NCBI GenBank assembly: GCA_003116875.1 | Contig: BCKT01000012.1 | Span: forward strand, 1,018,098-1,082,097 | Length of the DNA stretch: 64,000 nucleotides | Source: Takashimella koratensis | Lineage: Eukaryota > Basidiomycota > Tremellomycetes > Trichosporonales > Tetragoniomycetaceae | Reading direction: 5' to 3' | Shown here: piece by piece, positions 32,549 to 42,895 of the stretch | How the letters are laid out: each line of letters begins with the position of its first letter | Position numbering within the stretch: the stretch's first letter is position 1 | The notes under the pieces: model-generated | What the model saw: only the letters and a program-made list of their open reading frames with translations | What the model was told of the DNA's origin: nothing | Database searches by the model: none | Program-made: the position numbers and the translations under genes

Positions 32549-34348
32549 CTAACCTCGCATATCAGGGGGCACCACCGTGTTCCTCTCTGGCTCAATGACG
32601 AGCCTCTCCAACCTCTTCTCAATCTTCTCCTGTTTCCTAATCTTTCTCTCTCTCTTCCTCTCCAGCTTCTTCCCCTTCTCACCTTCCCCCCACCCTGCGC
32701 CTTCCCAGTCCCAAACTTTCCCTTCCGCCCTTGCTCGCGCCACTTCTCGCTTCACGCCCTGCACCGTCTCATCAAAGATCGCCTTCGCGCCCTCCCTGAC
32801 TTCCGCTCTTGTCCGACCGCGTACGGAGACCCCTTCTAGACCCACATCGTCGAGCTCGAGAACGGACTCGAGACCCTCATCTCGACCTCCAATCTCCCAC
32901 TGCGCAACGGCATCGCTCGCGTGTTGCGCCCGCTCGAGCGCCTCCGCCGCCCTCCGCGCGTTCCATCCCCGCGTCTGCTTCGCGCGAGAGAAACGAGGCG
33001 AAAGCTCTTCAGAGAGGTACAAAGGCATCGCGGCGTCAAGAACCTCGTTGCTACGTAGGTCAGGGCGGTGGATGTAGGTATCGGAGTAGTATTGGTCCGA
33101 AGGAGGAGGGGAGCGAAGAGAGGTAGGGACAATGTCGGCCATCTGGACAAGGGAGTCGGAGTTGGGGACGGCAAATGAACGTTGGTTGGCGTCCTTGCCA
33201 ACGGTATCGAGGCTGCTCGCTGCGGGGTGTCAGTATGCGTTGAGGATTAGAGATGCCATGAAGGTGTCCTGAAGAGGACAGAAGCGTTGACTCACCATCA
33301 CTGCGCTCGAGGGGCTCAACAACAGGCCAGTTGATACGGACAAGGCCCCGCTCCGGGTCAGGCGCATATGTCGTGGGACCACTGAGTTTGCTCGCGAATC
33401 TATCCCAACGCATGCGGCGCTGCAGTCGGTCAAAGTGCGGTTCACCAGTCGCTACCCTCGTCGCGAACACACTGTGGTCATGAGATCAGCTCCATCGCGT
33501 CTGAACCAAAAGCTGTGCTGCACGCTGCATACTGCATGGCGCAGCAGATACAGTTAAAAGATTGTTGCCTAAGGGAAAACGCAACTCACCTGTCAGGCCC
33601 CTGACGATCCTCGACACATAGCTGGACGTTCGAGTAGTGAACCGGTCGCATGACGCTCAAGAAATTCTTTTGACCCTGCAAAGATTCACGCTGTTGAGGC
33701 GTGTAGTTGCTCGACTCAATATCCTCGGGAATCGGCATGATCGGGTTGGATTTCTCAGCCTGGTGGGATGGTGGTTAGCACTGTGATGTTGGACGAAACA
33801 CGACAGAGCAGTGTAGACAAGAGTAGACGAAACAAGGTAACACAGTTCGCCGTCCCACTTCAACTCACAGAGAACCCCGAGAGGTAGACTTTATTCCGCT
33901 CCATATCCACACTCGCAACTTTATACACCCTCCATCCTGCGTCCACCCCTTTACTCTCATCGATAAATTTGTGCTGCGGTTTGCCAACAACAATACGGAC
34001 GCTGTCACCTGGGACAATGTTCCATCGTTTGATTCGGGACGCAGGTGGGACCCAGGCTTTTGGTGGGCCCGGAACGCGAGTGGGGCGTCTAAAAAGGGTT
34101 AGCAGAAGGATAAGTTAGGCAGGGACACAGATAAGAGTGAGGCTGAAGAGGAGGTGAAGCAGGATAGGGATCAGGAGAACTCACTTGAAGGTGAATTTCG
34201 ACCGTGCGGTCGATTCGAGGTGGTGAAGACCTGTCAATGAATTGTCAACGTAATTCGTTGAAGAACTCGGTGACTGATTCCAAACCTCTCGCTGCGTTGT
34301 ATCCCGCTGCTACTCACCTTTTGGTATTCTCTCGATCCCTGCTGACAT
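32549..34348 (-). CDS. MRPL40: Mitochondrial large-subunit ribosomal protein uL24m
   Basis: 437 residues in six exons: 34348-34318, 34230-34185, 34088-33869, 33759-33590, 33471-33296 and 33219-32549. A KOW motif (NIVPGDSVRIVVGKPQHK, then GWRVYKVASVDMERNKVYL) identifies uL24, which binds 23S-type rRNA near the exit tunnel. KRPTRVPGPPKAWVPP before it and YSNVQLCV after it match the fungal mitochondrial form, known as Mrpl40 in budding yeast. The long C-terminal half is specific to fungi, and its end is a highly charged Lys/Arg/Glu helix (KKLERKRERKIRKQEKIEK). It is convergent with the phosphatase gene, 206 nt apart. Confidence 0.9.
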
Positions 34349-34598
34349 GGTGATGATGGTGGTGGTGGAGGATGGTGTCAACGTCTCAAGACGACTGGGA
34401 CTTTTTTTCTTTTTCTGGGCCATGAAAACGAAGCCACGTGGTGTTATCACTCTGGCTTGGAAGCGGGGTAAGGGACCAGAGTGTAATTACACGTCATATC
34501 TCTTTGTTGATTGACTGGTGCCCCGCCTCCTTGAAACGCGCTCCGGCGTCATTCAATCCAATTCACAGCGCAGCACACACACACACACACACACCTCT

Positions 34599-34667
<69 letters not shown>

Positions 34668-34745
34668 CTACCTCAACGACAACATCCCAACGACCTCACC
34701 ACCACCTCATTCACCACAAACACCTACCCACCCCCACCCATCGCC
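34349..34745. promoter_or_regulatory. Divergent promoter, MRPL40 / inositol phosphatase
   Basis: 397 nt between divergent starts. It contains a CACGTG element at about 34435-34440 and the long CA repeat in the right-hand leader. No gene is seen. Confidence 0.55.
34574..34665. repeat. (CA)n microsatellite in 5' leader
   Basis: Two pure CA arrays (34574-34594 and 34601-34665) parted by CTCTCC, about 80 nt upstream of the ATG at 34746. Array length may vary between strains. Confidence 0.95.
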
Positions 34746-37700
34746 ATGGCACCCGCGCCACCTACCCCCTCCACCCCTCCTCTCAGCTCATCCTCCTCCC
34801 TCCCTTCCTCCTTGCCTTGGTCCGACACACACTTCACACCCGACTCCCTTCTCCGTCACACAGACCGTATCACCGCATCTGCCCCTTGTCGCCTGCGCAC
34901 CTTTGCGGGCCGTATCACAGCGCGCATTGTTGTCGTCTTCCACAGTACAGCAGATCCCACGCCACCTGCTCTCACGCGTAAGGCGAGCGTGGGGCCGGGA
35001 AGTGCAGGGACGGGCGGATGGCAGTTCGCCTCAGCCACCGCTCCAGTGGGGGACGTTGAGTACGCGTGAGTAGTTTGTCGACAGACACCATATAGTCAAG
35101 AAAGCATAGCTCGTTGTGCATGTCTGAGAAAGCAATCATCGCTTCGCAGCTAACACCTGCCCGTTCCACCCGCAGGGTTCTTATCATCTCCGCGCCATCA
35201 TCTTCCGCCCCACCCACCGTTCTCCGAGCCCTCCCCATCTCGCGGGGATTCAAACACGCTCTCACTCAAGTCCCTCCATCCCCTTCAACGTCCTTCTTCG
35301 CCCAAAGCTCCAAGCCGCGTACGTGATCACCGGGCTTCACCTACCTTCTTCCCCTTCAGTTAAGAAATGCGCTGGCCGTCGAAAGCTGACACGAACTGCA
35401 GACATGGAGCTTTCCCTTATTGCCGAAGGCCAGCGGAGCATAGACCTCCAGATCCCGTCGACGGAAACTGCGCGTGTCCAGCTTCTCACCAGAGAACTCC
35501 GCAAGGCCGTTGACGCGTCGAGTAAGTCTCGAGTTGGCATGAATGGGATAACGAACCTGGTGTTGGAGTGCAAATAGCTGACAGGATCTACAGAAGATCG
35601 ATCGATGTGGTCTCACGCGTGGCTGTCTTTCTATTCGATCGAGGAGGAGGATCCGAACACGCCAATGACAGTGATCAATCTAACCCCTTCAGCATCGAGT
35701 GAGTCACCTCCCACCCTAATCTCAAACCAATCTCGGCCGCTGTCTAACTTAACTTGCTCTCTGTTGCCTTCGCCATGGAGAGTCTTGTTGTGAGGCTTGC
35801 TAACCGCTCTCAGACTCCAGCCTCGAGCGCGCGTTTGCAGACGTCACCTCTCCCGACCTCGCCGATCGCACGACAGACGACGGCGTTCCTAACCCTTTCG
35901 CTCCGGGGTTTTCACGAACCGCGTTCCTCCGCTCTCGCCTCGCCGCGCGTGAGAACAAATGGGCGTCATCAAAACCCGTCACGTAGGTGGCAGCTTGCAG
36001 TGGCAGCTCGCGAGCTTGACCAGGCGCTGACCTGATGGAACTTCACAGGATTCGTGTCGCTACTTACAATGTGAATGACCGAGTTCCGCCACCGGGAACA
36101 AAGGAACTCGCGCCTTTGGTCGGGGACGACGATGTTCTTGTGCTCGGGCTGCAAGAAGCGGGTGGGTTTAGTTGCTCCGAAAGAAAGGTTCATACCTAAC
36201 CAGCGAAACTCTTCCAGACCTCCGTAGTCAGGCGTTGCTCGTTTCGCAGGGCTCGGTCCGAGCCGAGGCATGGGAGAAGGCTTTGGTCGCGGCTCTGGGA
36301 GAGCGATCGGAAGAGTACGAGAAGGTGCGTCCTTTCCTGGATCTGTCTTCAGATCCTGGAGGGTCTGTGTGGAAGGGAGGGGGTGGCTGACGAGAGGTGG
36401 CATCCAGATCGCGGCGGTGCAGTACGTTGGCGTGCTCATGATCGTGCTCGTCCGGAAGAGCTTGAAGGAGGTGATAGGCAAGGTTGAGACGGCTGCACGC
36501 GGGATTGGGCTTTTGGGCTTTGGCGTGAGTCGTTGGTTAGCTGCGAGGTGAAAAGTAGCTGACATGCGTCTTCTTACAGGGCAACAAAGCGGTAGGTTGT
36601 GATGATGCGGTGGCAGATGCCTCTTGATTGACCATTGCAGGGCGTCGCTGTCAGGTTCAAGATTTATGACACCACCTTGTGCTTTGTCAATTCCCGTGAG
36701 TGGGGGCGTCCGGCGAACCCACCGGTCATTTTTCGACTCGTCAGCTATTACATGTATTGAGTACCCAAGCTGACAGCCGTTTTAGATCTAGCCGCATTTG
36801 CCAACCAACTTGAGAGGCGGAGACTCGATTTTGCGGCACTCAAGACGGGTTTGGTGTTCCCTGTCCCTACCGATGTCAACCCGGCTCTGGACGAGTGGAT
36901 CCCTGAGGGCAACCGCCTTATTGGTTTGGACGACTGTGACGTTCTGGTGAGTACCCTGCAGCTGGTCTATTCACTCTTCCGCCAAGACATCACAGGCAGT
37001 TGCTGACAATTGTAGTTCTGGCTCGGCGACTTGAACTATCGCATAGACCTAGAGGACAGCGACTTGCGCTCCCTTGTCGCAAACAAAGAATGGGACAAAG
37101 TTGTTGCTGCCGATCAACTTTTGGCGGATATCGCGGCTGCTAAATCGTTCACGGGCTTCACAGAGCCCGATATCAATTTCCCTCCGTGTGTTCTCTTCCT
37201 GTCGCTTCACGAATATGAACTGATACTTTCGTCTCATTCGCAACACTGCTTTTGCCCCTTACCAGGTCATTCAAATACGTTCACGGCTCGACCACACTGG
37301 ACCCCAAACGCGCTCCCGCATACACTGACCGCGTGCTCCACCTCTCTCGTGGCCCCGCGGTCCTTCCTACCTCCTACACATCACACGAGATCCTCTGGTC
37401 TGACCACCTCCCCGTCTCAGCTGGATTCGAAGTCACTGCTCGGGTCGCGGATGTCAGCGCGAAACTTGCCGAGTTGGCTGGGGCGAACTCGGAGTTGGAT
37501 AGGTTAGAGGAGGTGTATCGCCCGAGTTTGAAGGTGTCGGAGGATCTGGTTGAGTTTGGGCAGGTCAAGTGAGTGGGATCTAAGCAAGAGACGTGGATTG
37601 GGGGTGATGGAGGGGGTTGTCTTTGTGAGGGTAAGGTAGAAACTGATGATTCGGTGATAGGTTCAGACAGATAGTCACGAGGGGGGTTGAACTACGCAAC

Positions 37701-39656
37701 GACGGTCGAGTCCCAGCGACGTATACTTTCCGCGCCCCTGCTCCTGGTAAACCAATCTGTAAGTGGATAATTGATCCCTGTTATCGGAGATTCTTGACAT
37801 CGCCGCTGCCGAGCTCGAGCTGATGAGCTTGATAGGTAAACAATGGTTCTTCCCGTTCCCACCAACGGGTGTGGTCCAGAGCGGATCGAGCCAGACAGTT
37901 CGCGTTACTGCGTTCGTGGATGAGGCGCACGCCGCGGGGCTGACGGCTGGTGATGAGATGAACGGTGAGCTAAGGTGGTGATAAGGCCCTTGTGATCGAG
38001 CTGATTGGGTGCAGATGTGCTGGTGTTGCAGGTTCTCGAGGGAAAGGACAGTGTAAGTGAACCTGAAACCCTCATAGTTGTCAGACCCTTACGTTCTGTG
38101 TTGACATTAGCTGACACAATCTAGTTCATTTCTCTTCGCGCCTCGTTCGCACCTTCAATCGTCGGCCTTGAACTTGGTACTCTCCCCTCCCTCCCCAGCC
38201 CCATTCGCGACGTTCCCCTCGCCGAGCGAAAAGAGCTCCTCGTCGCTCAGCGGGCGGCATACCTCAGTACGGCAAGTCCCACGCCTGTGGTCACACCAGC
38301 GGTGGAGAGTCCCCCTGTCGTCTTCACTGCCAAGGCCGAGGATGCGAATGTTGCCAGCGCCGAGGCTGCGCCGGACCTGACGGTCTCGAATACCCCGGCT
38401 GAAGAGGTGAAGAAGGAGGAAGCGAAACAGGAGGCGAAAGAGAAGGAGGAGAAGGAGGTTGAGAAGAAAGAAGCAGAAACCAAGGGTGAGGAGAAGAAGG
38501 ACGCAGATGCGAAGACCTTGGCGGAATCGATGGACTCGGTGAACCTTGACGACGAGCCAAATCCTTCGCCGGTGCCAGCAGCAGAAGCACCAACGCCTTC
38601 CCCAGCACCCACCACGACTACAGCACCTAACGCGACCAAGTCCCCCACTCCGGCTACTACAGCTTCACCTACAACCCTGACCGCACCCATCGCCCCGACG
38701 CTCACACGGACCGCAAGTTCAGCATCGGCATCGGCCAAACCGCCTCGAGAGATGTGGAGGTTACTCGAGAGGTTGATGGAGATGGGTGTTGGGGTGGAAG
38801 GGTTATGGACAACTGCTATGAACAGAGTGGAAAGGGACGATGTCGTCATGGCTATCGAGGTGAGTTTCGTCTCGATTCTGTATTCGAGAATACTTTACGA
38901 TTCACGTTTCTCGGTCATCTGTCATCTTTTCCCATTGAGAGGTACTGACATACGCTTAGGCGCTGGACACAGGCGCCCCGCTTGTCGCGGACCCACCGAC
39001 AACAGCAGCGACCCTGCTAGTCCTCCTTCAATGTCTACCCGTCCCGCTGGTCCCCCCTACACACGCGGCGTTCTGCCTCAAGACCCAGGGGGATAGGGAC
39101 GAGGCTTATGCGGTGCTCGAAGGTGTCCCAGGGTCGTATACGAATGTGAGTCAACAGCAGAAGAGTGACTAATTCCCGATTGGAAAGTATCAGGAGTGAA
39201 TGCTGACTTGAGATGAATAGGTGTTGATCGGCCTCACGAGCGTTGTGCGGCTTTGTCTCGGTCCGGCGGAGCTTGATGATGAGACGGGTGAGTCAGAGCT
39301 TTGCATTGGTCTGCATCTAGACGAAGTTGGACATCACGAGACCAGAGACTGTCTTGTGTTGTGGACAAGGGTCTGTTGTCTCGTGACGTCTTCCCTTGCA
39401 GGTTGTACCATCTCAACATCTAAGCAATTGCTAACGCCATAACCCTTTTCTCGCCTCTCGCTCGCTCGACTTAGCCGACGTACTCGCTTCGGCAGTGTTC
39501 GGAACAAGCGCCACCGGCTCGGTCGGAGCGGGATCGGCAATGGCTCTGGGGTTGGGGATGGCGATGGGGTTAGGGATGGGGAATGGGACGGCAGGGGCGA
39601 GTACGGCGGATAAAGCGGCACGGGCGCAATTTATCCGCGCGCTCATGGAGGGGTAA
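34746..39656 (+). CDS. OCRL/INPP5B-like inositol polyphosphate 5-phosphatase with RhoGAP-like end
   Basis: 1109 residues assembled from 20 exons with total length divisible by three. Residues 1-285 form a Ser/Pro-rich start and a possible PH-like region. The catalytic domain (about 287-590) has ATYNVNDR, LGLQEA, FGNKAGVAVRF, FVNSHLAAF, FWLGDLNYRID and RAPAYTDRVL, then SDHLPVSAGF. An ASH-like module follows (about 610-720, ELRNDGRVPATYTF, KQWFFPFPPTG), then an acidic Lys/Glu and Ala/Thr/Pro-rich linker, and a RhoGAP-like C-terminus (MWRLLERLMEMG to the end). That order is the OCRL/INPP5B layout. The enzyme removes the 5-phosphate of PI(4,5)P2 on endosomal and Golgi membranes. AYTDRVL replaces the textbook AWCDRIL motif. 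Exon 9 is only 12 nt (36580-36591). Confidence 0.9.
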
Positions 39657-40464
39657 GGTGATCCGATACGCGAGCGGAGCGGGCCGCTTGTGCCCGACCC
39701 GGCTGATCAGATCATAAAGTGAGAGAAAGGGGAGGAGTGGAAGGTGGGAATATGAGAGGGAGCAGGGAGAGGACTGAAAGGAGGGAGAGAAGCCGGTGCT
39801 TGGGGCTTGACGATATCTTAGCGCCGAATGACCCGGGAAGACACCTATTTCATCATCTAGGACATAGTGTGACTTGGCGCCTTGGCGTTCGGTTCGTGAC
39901 CTTGACATCTTTGCTTGAGTTTTTGGCCTTGCTCCTCATATGCTCGCTTTTGCTTTTCGTGTGCTTTTCCCTGGTAACGCCTAAACTGGGGAATCAAGGA
40001 CGCGGGTTCTTGTATAGAACGATATACTCGTATATATGTTACACAGTACAGACGCTGCGGATGAGATACCGCTGCGGATATGTTACACTTGTTAGTAGTA
40101 GTTTAAGGCTGCGGATTGGAAAGAGGTCTTGTTTCGGCCGGCAGGGATTGACGAAACGAAAGGGTTCAGGCGATGGTCATGGGGTACAGGACAATAGGCG
40201 ACCGGAGCCAGGAGACGAGAGACGAGCAGAGCCTCGGCGGATAGGGAGAAGGGGAGGTTGATGAGGAGAATCGGATGAGCGCGACTCGAGTCGAGCACGA
40301 GCTAAGCCCGATCGGTGACTTTAATTTGGGACTTGCACTTGGTAATCTTGGCTTAGCGCCTCCGACGTAAAGTCCGGCGCTTTGTGTACGGTAGGGAAGG
40401 GCGAAGGCGGGGGTGGGCTCGGTTGTGCTGAGACTGGAAACTTGCTGGGACAACAGATGGACAA

Positions 40465-40497
40465 CGGTGAGGACTCGGTGAGGACCCGGTGAGAACC
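40465..40497. repeat. 11-mer tandem repeat x3
   Basis: Three units of CGGTGAGGACY (last one degenerate) head to tail in the gene-free region. Confidence 0.8.
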
Positions 40498-40694
40498 CCT
40501 GCCCTGGGGTAGGTACGAGCGGATAGCGCCGCTCTTGGCACCGACCGTCTCGGCTGGAGAGCCGGAGAAATGGAAACAAACGGTTAGGCGGTAGGTCAGG
40601 GCGACGGAGTAAGGGCGCAGCAAGTTCAAGGTCGGAACAAGTGGGGCGAGGGAAAGGAGAAAAGGGGGAGCGAAGAGTCAGGAGGGAGGCAGTA

Positions 40695-40753
40695 GGTGAA
40701 CGATGCAAGTGAACGATGCATGTGAACGGTGCAGGTGAACAGTGAACGGTGCC
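40695..40753. repeat. 13-mer tandem repeat, four to five units
   Basis: Units of NGTGAACGATGCA repeat three times, then a shortened and a final unit with a GGTGCC end. It could bind a factor repeatedly; there is no protein reading. Confidence 0.8.
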
Positions 40754-41554
40754 GCTGTTAAGGGTTAGGTGTGAATGCATGCTTAGCCGTAGCGTACAGT
40801 AGCTGTGCAGAGGCGTCGAGGCGTTCGCTCGGTCGCTGAGGTACTCGGCTCAGGACAGACAGAGTATTACGGCAGACTGTTGAATACGCGTTGCTAAGGC
40901 TTACGAATTCACCCATTCACCGCCCGAAACGACGATCTGCCGTGGTATGTACTGCATTAAACGTGTCTGACCAACTCAATAAAGATCTGATCGTCGACTA
41001 CATGTACTCGGACTTGATCGCTTCTGGCACCTCTAGGTGGTCATTGAGCAGTGTGCGGTGCGTAATGCATGGATTAGGAAGAGATGTCAACATGCCCAAT
41101 TGAGTCGGGGTGTGAATTGAACAACGACGGGATATGCCATCCTCGGCTGGTCTAGTCTACAAAGGGCAATGGGACTAAACAGGGTGCCTGCAGGGTGAGA
41201 GATGGGAGGGTTAGATTGCACTCGTTCGTTTTACGGTTACTATCGTATCGCGCGTAGTAGAGCGACAGGAAAGGAGGACAAGGGCAGGTCGGGTACTGCG
41301 TTGTCGTTGTTGTTGTGCAAAATGGGGGGAGACGGGGGAAGACCAGTGCTTGGCGCCCGTCCGGGAGACACGGAGCTGGGCGCGCACTGGCACAGAGGCG
41401 GTGGTGAGTGGGGCCGTGCGCTCACTCCCTACCTACCCTGGCAACCATTGTCCGACCTGGGACCGTGACCGTGAACGTGGACGTGGAGGTGACCGAGATT
41501 GCACTTGATCATGATCGTTCCTCCCCCCCCCCCTCCCCCTGTCCTTGGCACCCC

Positions 41555-41561
41555 TATATAA
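41555..41561 (+). promoter_or_regulatory. TATA box of the Ser-rich secreted protein gene
   Basis: TATATAA 164 nt before the ATG at 41719, directly after a C-rich tract. Confidence 0.55.
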
Positions 41562-41718
41562 TTGAAACACATTCAAAGGCTCGAGCGTCCACTTGCCCTC
41601 ACCCCCCATCTCATACTCCGTTGTTCATAACAACCTACTACCTCGGTGCCGCTGCCCGCTTTGGTGTCAAACTTTGTCGACTACCCATCTACCTAATCCA
41701 TCTTGTACTGTGTTGACC

Positions 41719-42895
41719 ATGCTCGCTGTCGCTGTTGCTGCTCTCCTCGCTGTTGCTGGTCAGGCCGGTAGGTTGTCCACCTCCTCTACGCTTTCACTCC
41801 CTCTGCGCCTCTCCTTCTCCATCCGGGTGCAGTGAATCCGTGTGCCGTGTCTTACCCCATTCAGCCGCCTCCCCGGCCCAGCCCCACCTCGCTCGCGCCA
41901 TCATTGAGCGCCAGCTCTCATCGTCCTCCATCCCGTCCGCGTGCCAGTCGACATGCTCCGGCGCGTTGACCATCTACAACGCCTGCCTCTCGGGTGACGA
42001 GACGACCTGCCTCTCTGTCTGCCAGGTGAGTGATGGCGTCGAGCGCCCTAAGCGCAGGGAAAAAAGGGGATCAGTGGATTGCGAGAAACAACACCCGGAA
42101 AGGTGGACACTGCCAGCGAGGAAAGGACCCCAACCTTTGAGGGCGAAGGCGCGAGAGCACAACCACTGACCACCCCCCAGTCGTCCAACTACAACAACTT
42201 TGTCTCCTGCTTCTCCTGCATCCTCGAAGACTCCCAGGGCGTTACCCAGGCCGAGTACACCGAGCTCGCTTCGGACGTTCTCACGCTGCAGCAGGCTTGC
42301 GCTGCCGCTGGCGAGACCGTTAGCGCCACTGCCAGCCTCGTCCCGTATGCCTCGTGAGTTCTGCACCTGCAACTAAGCAATTTCTGGCTCTCGATGAGCT
42401 AGAAGCACCACATACTAGCGGCCGCAGCTGACATCACCAGGCTCACTGGTACCACCGGCGGTACCGCGACCGGCGGCAGCGGTAACAGCGGTACCTCGAT
42501 TCGCTCTGCCACTGCCAGCGGCGCATCTAACGCTATTGGCACCGGCACCGTCCTCGCTACCGGGGCAAGCGGGATCACCACCACCACTGGTCTCGGTACC
42601 GTTGCTGCCTCTGGCGTTGCTCAGTCTCTCGTAAGTGTTGACTCCGCATCCCCCATACATGCTGTTTGTTTCTTGCCCAGTGCGAACTGACGACTTTCAG
42701 TCCTCTGCCCAAGCCTCGATCTCGTCGGCCGCTCACTCCGCCTCTGCGGTCGCTTCGTCGTCGGCCTCTGCCTCCTCCGCCTCGGCAAGCATCAAGCTCT
42801 CTGCGGCGGGCGTCACTGCCGGCCTCCCTGGCACCGGTGCTCTTGGGCTCGGCGTGGCAGTCGTCGCTGTCGCCCTCGGTGCCGCCTTGCTCTAA
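41719..42895 (+). CDS. Secreted cysteine- and serine-rich protein, probable GPI anchor
   Basis: 255 residues in five exons (41719-41767, 41865-42025, 42181-42353, 42441-42630, 42701-42895). The N-terminus is a signal peptide (MLAVAVAALLAVAGQAAA). A compact domain follows with CQSTC, CLSGDETTCLSVC, CFSCI and a final Cys after AEYTELASDVLTLQQ. The second half is a Thr/Gly then Ser/Ala-rich stalk. The protein ends in a hydrophobic tail (LGLGVAVVAVALGAALL) preceded by small residues, as expected for GPI attachment. Likely a cell-wall or surface protein; function unknown. The cysteine layout matches the small secreted protein at 45382. Confidence 0.83.

Larger units (their letters stand above)
39657..41718. 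other. 2.06 kb gene-free region
   Basis: No protein-like ORF. It contains two short tandem arrays (40465-40497, 40695-40753), a CGTGAC/CGTGAA-like run at about 41461-41495, and a C-rich tract at 41521-41540 just before a TATA box. The first 400 nt should hold the inositol phosphatase 3' UTR. Confidence 0.5.

Noticed and set aside
34518..34745. Protein reading through the CA repeat (poly-Thr-His) ahead of the inositol phosphatase
   Set aside because: The frame reaches upstream of 34746 only through the microsatellite; the ATG at 34746 has a good context and the repeat fits a 5' leader.
38247..38849. 200-codon minus-strand frame, Ser/Ala/Val-rich
   Set aside because: Antisense of the Lys/Glu and Ala/Pro-rich linker of the inositol phosphatase.
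39719..40261. 180-codon plus-strand frame downstream of the inositol phosphatase
   Set aside because: Arg/Glu/Gly-rich translation with no domain; falls in the expected 3' UTR and gene-free zone.
40166..40780. 204-codon open frame on the minus strand
   Set aside because: Ser/Pro/Leu-rich low-complexity translation overlapping tandem repeats, with no splice context or family feature.
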